Assembly (NCBI GenBank): GCA_001600355.1
Contig: BCJU01000002.1
Coordinates: forward strand, 3,410,001-3,474,000
DNA: 64,000 bases
Reading direction: 5' to 3'
Source of the DNA: Meira nashicola
Taxonomy: Eukaryota > Basidiomycota > Exobasidiomycetes > Exobasidiales > Brachybasidiaceae
Every line of letters begins with the position of its first letter. Positions within the stretch are counted from its first letter, which is position 1. Shown piece by piece: positions 49,478-60,400 of this stretch. A model generated the notes under the pieces. The model saw only the letters and a list, made by a program, of their open reading frames with translations. It did no database searches and had not been told where the DNA came from. A program made the translations under genes and the position numbers.

Positions 49478-50617
49478 GAATGAAATGGTAAAGTGGTATA
49501 TAGAAATGGTATTGAGAAGGAAGAATGCTTTAGCAGGAGTAAATGCACACTGACACTGCTATAAGCTTTACCTGCATTAGAATAGAACTTTTTCTGAAAA
49601 ATTATTAAGCACGTGAAATTAAAAAACGCGTCACAGCGTATGAATAGGTTAAGCACAACCTCGGTCTGGCTTGTTCCGCCATGAAGTGGCGCCAACATCG
49701 ATAGGCTGAACGAGATCATGCGTACGGTGAGTTAAACGAAAATCCTCATTGAAAGTCTCTTTTCATACACAAAGATTGGTTTGACTGTAAAAGATGTAAA
49801 AGTATGGACGGCGTTGCGTGAGATGGAGAAAGAGATCTGCCGGTATGAAAAGCAATCAGCAATGATCTTGGACACAATGTTTCTTGGCAAACAAACATTC
49901 ATACGTAAAAATGTCTGAACGGAATAATAACCCCGAGAAAATGTGAATAGACTTGCACTGCATTGCGTATGGCTTTCACAGGTTTAGGATGAATACATGC
50001 ATCAGGTTAATGCTTATTATGCTTGAAAAATGATCAGACGATCAGACGACCTGTACAGGAAACCGTAGCAGGGGCGTCATACATATCAATACGTCTTCGT
50101 TGATCACTTTCACAGCATTGAACGCCCAAGCTTGAACTTGAGCAGATGTGACGCCCAGTGTAAATAATAAAATAAATGCGCCCAAATTCTCGCTTGGTTG
50201 AGAGAGAAATGAAAAAATAATCTCAACGGTGCCTTTGGCGGAGTACGTAAATAATTTCATCAAGCACAGATCCGAAAGATTTTCAATTAAAAAGGTCAAC
50301 ATCTTTGTTGATCATCGTAATCTTCTTTTCCTTCTTTCATCTTTCTTAACCTTTGCGCAATCGGCCGGACCGTACGCGCAAAATTTGCATTAACAGTTTT
50401 TCTATCAAACAAAACAGGGAGTATATCAAGAGTGCTGTGCATTCAAGATACCACTGCCCTGGAGCTTACAAGATTTGTGCGCTTTGCTTTCAAGCATTTT
50501 GTCGTCTCTTTCTTTCTCTGCTCAGTCCGTTAAACGGTTTGAAAAGCTTTTTCGATCTGATTTCAGAACAAGAAAGAGATACACATCTGTTACGAGTACA
50601 AATATTTCAATATTATC
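49478..50617. other. Divergent spacer, PNO1 / second zinc-cluster regulator
   Basis: 1.14 kb. One ACGCGT lies at 49625-49630, about 150 bp upstream of PNO1. A minus-strand open frame at 50042-50302 has a hydrophobic segment but no convincing gene structure. No repeats or RNA genes seen. Confidence 0.5.
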
Positions 50618-53431
50618 ATGGCTTTTGTTAGCGCTGCAAATACACTTCATGCCATGGATCCTTTTCGTCCACGGACAAGGAGCATGACAAATGGTGCTAG
50701 TAGCGTGACAAACACAAAAAGACATGAAAGCAATGGTCATACAACTCAAAACTTGACAAAGTTTAACAGATCAAGGAATGAAATGACTACTATTCCAAGA
50801 AACAAAGAGCCACGACAAATTCAAAGTCAACAACATCACGCGCAGGCGCCGATGCATAATTCAATGACCACAGCAGTGGCAATCTCAGTTCCAAAACCTC
50901 GTGTATACCTTCCTAGAAGAAAGATCAAAAGAGTTCCAGTAACTTCTTGTGATACGTGCAGGTTCAGAAAGCTACGATGTAACTCCAAAGAGTTAAAAGA
51001 AGGTGAGAAATGCAGCCAATGCACTAAATCAGGTATTCCATGCACGTTTGAAGATCGTGATGAGATGTTGCAGTTGCCGAAAGTGGTAAAAAGTACGTCA
51101 ACTCGCAAGAAAAAGTCATCAGCTCAGCAAGATGACATGATCAAAAACGGTACTCAAATTCCTCTTGCTGCAAATTACTCGCCTTATCCTACACATGCTG
51201 CCGTCCCTACACAAAATTGGGCATACAATATGCTTGCATCCAACAACAATGCATATCAATATCAGCCACATAACATGATCGGAACAAGTAATTTACACGC
51301 ACAACTCGATTATAATGCCATTTCACTACAGGCATTTCAGCAACCAGTACAAATGCCATGGCAAAGCTGGGATTTGCCTTCTCGTTTGACGAATGCTCAG
51401 ACGGGAACAGTATATGACCTTGCTCCAGAACAATTGATCGATTATCTCATCAATCGATTCTATCAAGACAATACATTTTCAGCAATCATTTTACCTGATC
51501 GTGGTTATACGCACGAATCAATCTTGCCTGGATCAACCCAAAGTTTACCAACATTCTTGTTAAAAATTGTTTTAGCATGTGCAGCATGGTCGGACTTGAG
51601 TATCGAGCCTGAGCTTGTTGCATGGAGAAAGACCATTTGGGCAAGTGCTACGCAATCCGTGCATGATCAGCTATCTAGCACAATGGACTTTGAGATCGAA
51701 TTAATACAAGCACTTTTGTTGTTATGCACTACTTGGCCAGGCGACTTGGTACGAGTGGAAAGAATAAACACTCTCGATGCCGCTATTGGAGTTGCAACAA
51801 GTATAGGCTTACAAAACAGCAGTCACTTAGGAAGTACGATAGAAAGTCAATCTCTTCGTTTGGTTTTATTTTGGTCGCTATATTGTCTCGATAAGATTTT
51901 ATGTGCCGCCACTGGCCGCGTTCCATCTTTACCAAGCACTTGTCACGACATGCCTTTACCTACAAATGAGAATCTATTCAGCCTGCATATACCCGGAATA
52001 GGTTCAGAACTTGCATGGATCCAAAGGCTATCGATTTCGTTTATCAAATTATGTCAATTGTTGGAAGAAATCCATTCGACTTTATTCGAACCTATTGCAA
52101 TGAGATGGATGACAAGCTTGCAAGAAGTTTTGATGACTTTACATGAATTGGAGGCCAAGCTAGAACAATTCTGTCGTGAGCATCGTTGGTTTTTGAGCAA
52201 TATTACGTCTTTCTCCACACCACACAGGGCAATTGCAGAGGCGGTAATCACACAAATGCATTTGACACAATTGCAATTATACATTGCACCTTTGAAGTTT
52301 GAAGTGACTTTTAGCTCTGTTCGACCGATGGATTTCTCAAACGAAAATCAAAAATCTCTCACAGCAACAATCGAATCCGCATGGCATTTGGTACAACAAG
52401 CATTACGAGATAATCGTACAATCGATGCAAAAACAGAAAAGAGTATGAGCTTGTCGCTTGCAGCATTGCATTTCGGAGCAAATGCTTTCAGATTTTTAGC
52501 CACGAGTTGGGTCCACTGGCAAGGCGGAACGGGATGTGTACCATATGCACCTAGATCCACATTGGAAGGTGGTAACGGACAGGCTGTAAGAGAGACTTAC
52601 GTTCAGAATGAAGCTGTGCATGAAAATCAATCGTATACAAATCCAATCACTGCTTCCAGCACACAATCACAATCTTCCCCTCTTGTGCCTCATGTTCAGC
52701 AAAACGCAGGCACGTCGAAGCAAAGGTATAGCCGTGTTACGGATTTGGCAGTACTGAACATTGAAAATCGTGAAAACACAAATACAGACAGTGACAACAG
52801 AAATTGTACAAGCGAGGAGCAAGGCGCTCAAGTGATCGAAGTAAGCTCCAGCGCCGATCCTCAAAGGACTGAAGGAACAAACGTAAGTGCAACATCGCCC
52901 ACGTCTTTGGCGATATGTACTCCAGCACGTTTACTATTCAAAGATTCAGAGTCATTACAAGATATGTTCAACCGAATAGGTCAATCATCAGTTGAGCAAA
53001 CGGCTAGTACATCACGTCAGTTTTCTCCAAATGCAAATAGACAGATGGAAGACTGTCAAAAGATGCACGCTATGCTGGCTCCAATGGATCCTACGTTGGT
53101 AAACGAGATGTCAAAGCTGGAAAGTTTATTGTTCTCTGGAGGCGAAGTGTATACAAATGAAGGATGGCATGAAAGTGAAAGTTCTCTTACTTCCGAGCAA
53201 GGTGAAGAGGATAGCAGCTCTGCAAATGGTTCTTCAAATTACATTCATGGACCTTCATCCTCAAACAATACGTACAATACATCCAATCTCGCTCAATCAA
53301 AGCAACAATGTCGAACACTGCCAGATTCTCATATTTTGACTGAAAGTTCCTCACATTTGGAACAAACAGACAGAACTACGACTGGAGTCATTGCTTCGCA
53401 TGCTTCCTTTGCCCCTCGTACTGTAAAATGA
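50618..53431 (+). CDS. Zn2Cys6 transcription factor with fungal-specific TF domain
   Basis: 937 residues. Zinc cluster at C111-x2-C114-x6-C121-x10-C132-x2-C135-x6-C142, preceded by basic PRRKIKR, well inside the protein rather than at its start; the loop of ten between the third and fourth cysteines is on the long side but known in the family. The fungal-specific regulatory domain follows from about 250 to 650 (IDYLINRFYQDNTFSAIILP; LVLFWSLYCLDKILCAATGR with the usual PSLP start of a helix). Long Ser/Thr/Asn/Gln-rich tail. Target genes unknown. In-frame ATGs at 50618 and 50651 (MDPF) are both possible; the first is given. Confidence 0.9.
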   Translation: MAFVSAANTLHAMDPFRPRTRSMTNGASSVTNTKRHESNGHTTQNLTKFNRSRNEMTTIPRNKEPRQIQSQQHHAQAPMHNSMTTAVAISVPKPRVYLPRRKIKRVPVTSCDTCRFRKLRCNSKELKEGEKCSQCTKSGIPCTFEDRDEMLQLPKVVKSTSTRKKKSSAQQDDMIKNGTQIPLAANYSPYPTHAAVPTQNWAYNMLASNNNAYQYQPHNMIGTSNLHAQLDYNAISLQAFQQPVQMPWQSWDLPSRLTNAQTGTVYDLAPEQLIDYLINRFYQDNTFSAIILPDRGYTHESILPGSTQSLPTFLLKIVLACAAWSDLSIEPELVAWRKTIWASATQSVHDQLSSTMDFEIELIQALLLLCTTWPGDLVRVERINTLDAAIGVATSIGLQNSSHLGSTIESQSLRLVLFWSLYCLDKILCAATGRVPSLPSTCHDMPLPTNENLFSLHIPGIGSELAWIQRLSISFIKLCQLLEEIHSTLFEPIAMRWMTSLQEVLMTLHELEAKLEQFCREHRWFLSNITSFSTPHRAIAEAVITQMHLTQLQLYIAPLKFEVTFSSVRPMDFSNENQKSLTATIESAWHLVQQALRDNRTIDAKTEKSMSLSLAALHFGANAFRFLATSWVHWQGGTGCVPYAPRSTLEGGNGQAVRETYVQNEAVHENQSYTNPITASSTQSQSSPLVPHVQQNAGTSKQRYSRVTDLAVLNIENRENTNTDSDNRNCTSEEQGAQVIEVSSSADPQRTEGTNVSATSPTSLAICTPARLLFKDSESLQDMFNRIGQSSVEQTASTSRQFSPNANRQMEDCQKMHAMLAPMDPTLVNEMSKLESLLFSGGEVYTNEGWHESESSLTSEQGEEDSSSANGSSNYIHGPSSSNNTYNTSNLAQSKQQCRTLPDSHILTESSSHLEQTDRTTTGVIASHASFAPRTVK

Positions 53432-53523
53432 AACACCGCTCTTTTTCATGTGATCGAATTAATGACAATCTTCCCTTTTCTGTATAATACAATACGCATG
53501 CCCTTACTTTTTCTTCCTTCTTT

Positions 53524-55914
53524 CTATCGCTGAAAGACAGTCTTTTTAGGTAATTTCATTTGTTGTAAATATTCTCGAATCCAATCTTCGCGCAATTGAG
53601 GTTTATGACGAAAAGCACGATAACGTTGATCATCCCGTAGAATTGCATGTATTTCGTCTAAATTAATCGTTGCAGCCATTTGAAGTAGACTGGGTATATT
53701 TGCATCTTCGTCTTCATCGTTGTTTGTACCTGTTTCTGCCTTTACATCTTCCTTATCATCATCCCCAGCCTTTCGTTCATGCTCTTGCCTTAGTCTGCCC
53801 CAAAAGTCTACAAAAGCATTCTCTTTGAGCATTTGTAAAAAGGCCTTCTGTGAATCTTCCTCACGTCTAGTTTGCCATTGATCAAAAAGATCACCCACAG
53901 TCTTACTGCCAGAAGCGAGAACGTGCAGTCTTGTGAGCTGCTTTCGATCGATCTCTTCATCATTCAGAATTAGTGGAAGGGCAACTTCTCGCTCGGTATC
54001 AAGCGTGGGCGCATACTTTTCAAACACATCTTCCAAAGAACGCAAACGACGTCGATTGAGGTGATCAATATGGTTGTAAAAGAGACGTTGCTTTTCATTC
54101 TGGCTTAAAGCTTGAGCATGAAATCGATCATCTCGTGATAGAGTATCAATTGCACTCTCAAATGTAGCCAGTGGATCTCGAATTGCATCAACGAGTAATT
54201 GTCGATATTCTGTCAGACCTTCTTCATAAAGTGCTTTGCCCAACGTTCGCGTCTTTTCACCTTGTAAGATTCGTCGTTGTCGTGCAACTTCCTCTTCTCG
54301 TTGCTTCAATGCATTATTTGGGTCTCGATTGCCTTGCTTTGTATGCTTGCTATCTTCCGTTCCATGATTGTCTAGTAGAATTGAGCTTGACTCTTTGGAA
54401 CTTCTTTTACCTTTAGCCCACTCTTCAAACAGTTCAGCACGACGACTGCTACTTCCAACGGCATCATATCTTGGATCGCTTTCTAATCCTTGCGTCTTCT
54501 TACATTGAGACCAGAGATTCTGAGCTTCTGAGATGCTCGAAGAAGGATCAAGTCGATTATCGGAATCCGATCCAAGTCTCTCTTGTAGCAAATTCATAAA
54601 ATCGTTCTCATTCCGAATGGCTGTTTTCCTTTTACGTTCACCTAGTTCTTTGAGAAATTTCCTAAATTCTTTTTCGCGATCACGTTCATCCCGTCCGAAT
54701 GCGAAGAAACGACGATCACGTTTCCAGCTCTTGCGGAAATCGTCCCAATGAGTGCGTGTAGAAGTGACTTCACTCTCCAATAAGCCTCGGTATGCTGCAA
54801 GTTGATCATTCGATTTTGAAAGAGAAGATGTGGGACTTTGTTCATCACCTCGTGTGCTTGTCTCATTAGGCTTTGAGGGGTTGGCGGATCTACTTTTGCC
54901 AGCACGCTTTTCGCGAATGCGTAGCCGGCACCACTCATTGAATGCATCTTCTTTATCACTCAACTCTTTAAGGACTGTATAATCTCGATGATTCACAAAT
55001 TTTGGCAATTCTTTATCCCATGGTGCCATAGGATTGATTTCACTTGGGGTTCCATTCATTTCGGTAAGCATATGCATGAAGATTGTCTTGGCTTGTTCAG
55101 CAGTGAGTTCTCCGTTTGCAGGAGTTTCATCTTCAGCTTCAATGTCTGCAGCCATTTCTGCAGCTATCCGCCTCTGCCAATCCTCTTCATCTTCACCTTC
55201 TTGTTCAAGTGTCTCGTAATTTTCAATAGAGGATCGAGCCTTCTTCTCCGAGGTTCCATTTTCAGATTGATTTTCTTCGACATTCTCCCTCTTTCGCTTA
55301 TTTACTTCCTGCAGTGTACGCAATCGTTCTCTTTGAATTTTTTCCTCCTCCTCTCGTTCTTTGCGCCGTTTCTCTTCCCTCTTTACTCTCTCTGCCTCTT
55401 TTTTCTTTTTCTCTTGCTCTTCTTTCCGCCTTTGCTCTTCGTGACGGATACGTTCAGCTTGTTCCTTTTCCTCCTTTTTCCGGAGAATCAATTCTTCTTT
55501 TCGCTTTTTCTCTGCTACTTCCATAGCTTTCACCTGTTCTCTGATCTCTTCTGGTACAAGCCACTCACTTCTTTCATTCTCCTTGTGGGCGTAAAAGATA
55601 TTGCCAAGATTCGTCTTCACCTTAAACCATCCATCTGCGCCAGGAATAGCCACCTTCTTCTTCGGCCGCTCATTCACATTGATCTCAGCATTTGCGACTG
55701 GTGTCACTTGTGAAAAGCCTGGTGGTGGTCCGGAGTATATGGGTATTTGGCCATTCGAAATTACTGCACTTGAAGGACGTTGATAAGTACTATGATTGGA
55801 TTGTAGGTTGTGCCAATACAGTTGACCTCCAGGAGCAACGTGTTCCGTCCATCCAGGTAAAAGTGGTGCTTGCCAACCGGATGGTCCGGCTATTTGATTT
55901 CCTTCGTACTGCAT
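53524..55914 (-). CDS. TCERG1/CA150-like WW and FF domain protein
   Basis: 796 residues. This class links RNA polymerase II elongation to splicing: WW domains bind Pro-rich ligands, FF domains bind phosphorylated CTD and splicing factors. A first WW-like segment (LLPGWTEHVAPGGQLYWHN, then STYQRP) has Tyr at the second signature Trp; the second (GWFKVKTNLGNIFYAHKE then SEWLVPEEI) keeps both. A Lys/Glu-rich charged helix spans about 130-220, then five or so FF domains (FMHMLTEMNGTPSEINPMAPW; LESEVTSTRTHWDDFRKSWK; YRQLLVDAIRDPLATFESAI; FLQMLKENAFVDFWGRLRQE). The FF spacing resembles TCERG1 more than Prp40, which is an inference. Divergent from MFAP1 with only 262 bp between starts. Confidence 0.83.
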   Translation of the reverse strand: MQYEGNQIAGPSGWQAPLLPGWTEHVAPGGQLYWHNLQSNHSTYQRPSSAVISNGQIPIYSGPPPGFSQVTPVANAEINVNERPKKKVAIPGADGWFKVKTNLGNIFYAHKENERSEWLVPEEIREQVKAMEVAEKKRKEELILRKKEEKEQAERIRHEEQRRKEEQEKKKKEAERVKREEKRRKEREEEEKIQRERLRTLQEVNKRKRENVEENQSENGTSEKKARSSIENYETLEQEGEDEEDWQRRIAAEMAADIEAEDETPANGELTAEQAKTIFMHMLTEMNGTPSEINPMAPWDKELPKFVNHRDYTVLKELSDKEDAFNEWCRLRIREKRAGKSRSANPSKPNETSTRGDEQSPTSSLSKSNDQLAAYRGLLESEVTSTRTHWDDFRKSWKRDRRFFAFGRDERDREKEFRKFLKELGERKRKTAIRNENDFMNLLQERLGSDSDNRLDPSSSISEAQNLWSQCKKTQGLESDPRYDAVGSSSRRAELFEEWAKGKRSSKESSSILLDNHGTEDSKHTKQGNRDPNNALKQREEEVARQRRILQGEKTRTLGKALYEEGLTEYRQLLVDAIRDPLATFESAIDTLSRDDRFHAQALSQNEKQRLFYNHIDHLNRRRLRSLEDVFEKYAPTLDTEREVALPLILNDEEIDRKQLTRLHVLASGSKTVGDLFDQWQTRREEDSQKAFLQMLKENAFVDFWGRLRQEHERKAGDDDKEDVKAETGTNNDEDEDANIPSLLQMAATINLDEIHAILRDDQRYRAFRHKPQLREDWIREYLQQMKLPKKTVFQR

Positions 55915-56176
55915 CTGCCTCAGAACTGTACGTACCTCCCTCCTCGAATGTGAATATGGTGGAAAGCAACCACCCGAATGTTAGAATAAAAACACGCATT
56001 ATCAATTTTCTCAATGTCTAAAACAAATCCAAAAAATAGACTTCAAAGTGGAGAAAAATGCACGACCCTAAAACTGTCTGGCGCGTAAAAAAAAAGTAAC
56101 ACAGAAAGAACTTTAAAATTCAAGATAATTTTTATTTGGACAACCACGATCAATGCTATAACAACAAATCAATAGG

Positions 56177-57313
56177 ATGTCATCCAGCAACGGCAAACAA
56201 GCTGCTAGAGTTGCAAGAGCAGCAGCGCGATATAGACCTGGAAAAGCGCCATCACAAACTGCACTTGGAGAAAGATACTCATCTGATGAAGATGATGATG
56301 ATGAACATACTCAACAATCCGAAAGTGGTCCTTCGGTAGAGAAAAGACAGGCTGCTACTGTGATCAGTACGGGAGATGGCTTACAAACATATAAGTCGAT
56401 GGAAGTAAAACTGCAACCAAAAAGTGAAATAGTCCCCGAACAAGAAGATGAAAGTAGCGAATATGAAACAGATACGGATGAAGAACCTGCTATATCGAAT
56501 AAACCCGTCTTTCGCAAACCTGGCACTGCACCACCTACGCACAACAACACGACCAAGAAAGCATCCTCTTCTGAATATGAAACCGACAGCGAAGAGGAAG
56601 ATTCTTCTTCGGAAGATGATCGGCCTCAATTGGTAAAGCCAATCTTCATTCCAAAGAACAAGAGAGGAAAAGAGAGCGAACAAGGGATAGGTCAACAAGA
56701 GATTGATACTGAGAAAGATGCAGAAGATAAAGCTAGGAAAGAAGCTGATATAAGAAAGAAACAATCACATATGATGGCAGCCGAAAGAATTCGACAAGAG
56801 TTACAAGAAAAAGAATATGAAGAAGCATTGCCAGATTTATCGGATACGGATGATAAAGATCCTGAAGGTGAATTTGCTGCATGGCGAATAAGAGAATTAA
56901 CAAGGATAAAACGTGAAAGAGAAATAATAAAAGCAAAAGAAGAAGAGAGAGCAGAAATAGAAAGAAGAAGAGCTATGCCCGAAGAAGAAAGAATGCGAGA
57001 AGATTTAGCAAAAGCTGCTGCTTCTCGTTCAGAAAAGGAAAAGCAAAGAAAAGATGATGGTCAGCAAGGATTTATGCAAAAGTATTATCATAAAGGTAGC
57101 TTCTTTCAAGATATGGACATTTTGAACAATAGAAATTATTCGGCCATGACAGAATCAGCTACTGATAAAAAGTCCCTGCCAAGCGTAATGCAAGTACGTG
57201 ATTATGGCAAAAAGGGAAGAAGTAAATGGACGCATTTGGCAAACGAGGATACATCTCGCCCACGTCAAGAAGATTCACGATTCAAAGGAATGAGCGGGGT
57301 GAAGGACAGGTGA
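56177..57313 (+). CDS. Spliceosome B-complex protein MFAP1
   Basis: 378 residues. MFAP1 is a helical scaffold of the spliceosomal B complex that works with Prp38, Snu23 and Prp8. The N terminus is acidic and Ser rich with repeated SSEYETDTDEE-type blocks. The conserved C-terminal domain is plain: ARKEADIRKKQSHMMAAERI, DTDDKDPEGEFAAWRIRELT, RIKREREIIKAKEEERAEIE, RRRAMPEEERMREDLA, then FMQKYYHKGSFFQDMD and KKGRSKWTHLANEDTS, close to the animal family pattern. Its length is near the family's usual size. It pairs head-to-head with the TCERG1-like gene; 126 bp separates its stop from the convergent Nup155 stop. Confidence 0.93.
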   Translation: MSSSNGKQAARVARAAARYRPGKAPSQTALGERYSSDEDDDDEHTQQSESGPSVEKRQAATVISTGDGLQTYKSMEVKLQPKSEIVPEQEDESSEYETDTDEEPAISNKPVFRKPGTAPPTHNNTTKKASSSEYETDSEEEDSSSEDDRPQLVKPIFIPKNKRGKESEQGIGQQEIDTEKDAEDKARKEADIRKKQSHMMAAERIRQELQEKEYEEALPDLSDTDDKDPEGEFAAWRIRELTRIKREREIIKAKEEERAEIERRRAMPEEERMREDLAKAAASRSEKEKQRKDDGQQGFMQKYYHKGSFFQDMDILNNRNYSAMTESATDKKSLPSVMQVRDYGKKGRSKWTHLANEDTSRPRQEDSRFKGMSGVKDR

Positions 57314-57439
57314 ATTGGGGCTTATGGCTTAGTAGTGTATTTTTGTTCAACTCTTGTATTCTATTCAGTGCATTATCTCTTGTAGACTATTCTTTGAGGA
57401 ATGAAGAGCAAGTGTAGTTTTACAATCTTAGGTAGTCCG

Positions 57440-60400
57440 TCAGAAAGATCTCCGGAGTAGCTCCTGTGTCCATTTGAGTGAAGATGAAACTTTATCTGCA
57501 TTCCGACCTTCCAAATTGGCCGGCAAAGAAGAAGAATTGGCATCCAAATGGCTTAAAGCTAACAATAAAGCATTCAATGCATCATCGAATCTACGAGCAG
57601 AAAAGTTGAGCAAAGGGTCCTTCAAACCTAGTGATGGTTGAGCAGTACCCAAAATCTCTTCCACCCATAGCCTTGCCAAATCGGCAATATCTGCTAAAAT
57701 GTATAATTGAGCCGAATCGATTTGGAATGGTTCCCGCTTTGCATCAAATAAACCCAGTAAAACTTCAAATACCAAAAGAGGAGGTACATTTGCCATTAGC
57801 ATCGTTCGTGCAGACCAAGCAAGTGGAATGCGTGATTGTGCGTTTTCAATGCTTTGTTCGTACGCATATCTTTCCAACATTTCCGTCAATATATCAACTG
57901 GGAATGCCACATCTGATGGATAGAATCGATGACCCAATTCAATCACCACCGAAGCAACCTTTTCGTGTCGAGTATCCGGCAGAGCAAGAGCATCATTATG
58001 TGCTTCAGCCAAGAGAGCCTCCCATGCATCCCTTGCAAGTTCCGCATCTCGATAATCGGCAACATGATAAATCAAAAGCTTGATCTCGTGCATGGATAAT
58101 GGCTCAGCAAAATCTCTATAAAGCGCAGTAATATCAAGCAAGCTATCATTAAGCACGTTGAGTAAATTTGCCTTTTGTTCGTCTTCGATCTCTAAACTTT
58201 CTTGAATAGCTTTGTATATTTCGATTTGCACGGATGCAACTTCCAATTTTTCATCAATATCACTAATGAATTGGATCAAATCTTGCGAATTGCTTTGTTG
58301 AGCTGATTTGGCATTGCTCGATGCTTTTGTAAGATATTCGACTCTTTCATCCAAATTGATCTCTAGCTCAGTCGATTGAGCTAAACCGGAATAAAGTTGA
58401 GCAGCTGAAAGACTGTGACCGATACTGACGTACCACATACAGAGTAACAAACACCTCTCCAAAGTGATAGGCTCCGACCTCAAATATTCTTCTACGTATG
58501 GACTTCGAATTTGTAGTAATTCATCAGTCTTGTTGTGTGAGAAAAGCCAATCATACATGGCTACATGGAATAATGGATCTGTAGAGGATTGCGCTTCAGC
58601 ATATGTTGATGCTCTTTGCTCTTCTACTTGCAACACTGTATTCATTTGCCCTACTTCCCTTGCTTTGATAATGGCATCACTTTGACACGCTGCATCTACA
58701 CTTTCGAGTGCTTTCAATACCAAGCTATAGCATTTCATAGAAGTATCATAAGCCTTGCTGCGGACGTCATTCTCCGGTAATCCTTCGTCACGATATTGCT
58801 TTGCGATGCCGGTACGATCCCAGCTAGAAGCACATTTAAGTGGTAATTCAACAGCACCATGATAAAATTTGAGAGTTCGATAATCTTCACAAATGTTCTC
58901 CAATTTGTTCAAGGGCAGATTGGAAGTAGCTCGATTCAAAAGACGTAGACTTTCACGCAAAGATTCGCTCTTTCCGTTTGCGTCCATACTCTTCTCTGCT
59001 TCTTTTGCATGTCGAATGCACTCCATAGCCTTATATAGACGGACATCGTCGGAATTACAAAAGCTTCCACATCTTTCCTGCAGTACATCCGCAACGACGT
59101 CAATGTTACTCTGTGAAGAAATTTGCATATTAATCACCGCTTCGACCAACGATCGTCCAATATCTCTTCCTTGACGTGTAATGATCAGATCGGCAAATGT
59201 CAAATTGGCGAGTTGAGTTTGCAATTCTGGCTGACAACGTTGAACAAGGTTTGGTAAACGATAATCGATCAATAAAAGAACAAAGCTGAGCGCTTCTAAA
59301 CTTCTAGAGAGTAATGCTTTGAGAGCTTCAAAACTATCGCTTTCAGCTTGCATGGCTGCTTGTTCACCCTCGGGCGAAGTACCGGTCGATCGATTTAAAG
59401 AAGATCTGTTCTGACCAATGTTCCCACTCGAGGAATTACCCAAGCCAAATAATTGGGCATTTTGCTGCAAAAATGTTTGTAAACCTTGGAGTTCCCTTTG
59501 CGGTCCCATAAGATCGGATGCTGGTATATTTGGCACAAATCTTTCACCCTCTCCGGGTATATTTTGCTTCTTTGTAATTCTTTGAGTCCAAAATGGTCGT
59601 AAGAGTCGCGTCAGGTAGATAGCCAAACCATCGTGACGTCCACTAAGAGTCACCTTTCCATCACTGGCAGGCTGACTTGGGTATGGCGGAGGCTCATACC
59701 TTGGATATCCTCCAAAATCGAAAAAGATTCTCCAAGCGTGAGAGACAACATCTTTGCTCAACATTTGATATGAACCATCTTGGTTTTGTTGGTCGGAAGA
59801 GATAAAGGTCTCAGGTGCTAAACTTAGAAGGGTATTCTGACTGGCAATTGCTAAGCTCATAGCACAGCTTTGCGATTGTCCATACTTTTTAAAGAATTCA
59901 TGTACCGTTTGATCGTAAAGTGTGCCGGTTTGTAGAAGCCCTTTCAAGGTATCAATGGGACGTTGCTCTGTCAAAACGAAAAGACCACTACTGGTCAAAA
60001 TGAGAAATACACGTGGTGGTTGAATCATTTGTAATGCGAGAGGATGCAATCGTTCTTCAGCGGTAGAATGAGCAATCGCTTTTCTCTTGACTTCTGCGAT
60101 CGCCCATGTTGCTCCTTGCACCAAAATGTCCGTTGCTGTATCTGCCAGATCAGCTGCACCGATCGCGCTTCCTGTAGGTGCTGTTAAGCTGCTTGAAGAG
60201 GGTATGCCACCGGAAGATCGACTGAAATCGCCAGAAGGAATGGCTCTTGTCGTACACAATATACAATCCATCGAGCCTGTAGGTTCTAGTGTATATTGAG
60301 AAGCGGCCAAGAAGAGACCATCTGCATAGTAAGCATGATGAAGTCCTTGAATGGCAGGCTGATGAGGTGCAAAGTTTGTGGTGGATGATGAAGAGGAAGA

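Noticed and set aside
50042..50302. 86-codon minus-strand open frame with a hydrophobic segment
   Set aside because: No recognisable protein, no convincing promoter or splice extension; I could not build a better model on either side.
55034..55526. Long hydrophobic plus-strand frames opposite the Lys/Glu-rich coiled region of the TCERG1-like gene
   Set aside because: They are the antisense shadow of a low-complexity charged stretch, which gives Phe/Leu/Ser-rich artefacts.
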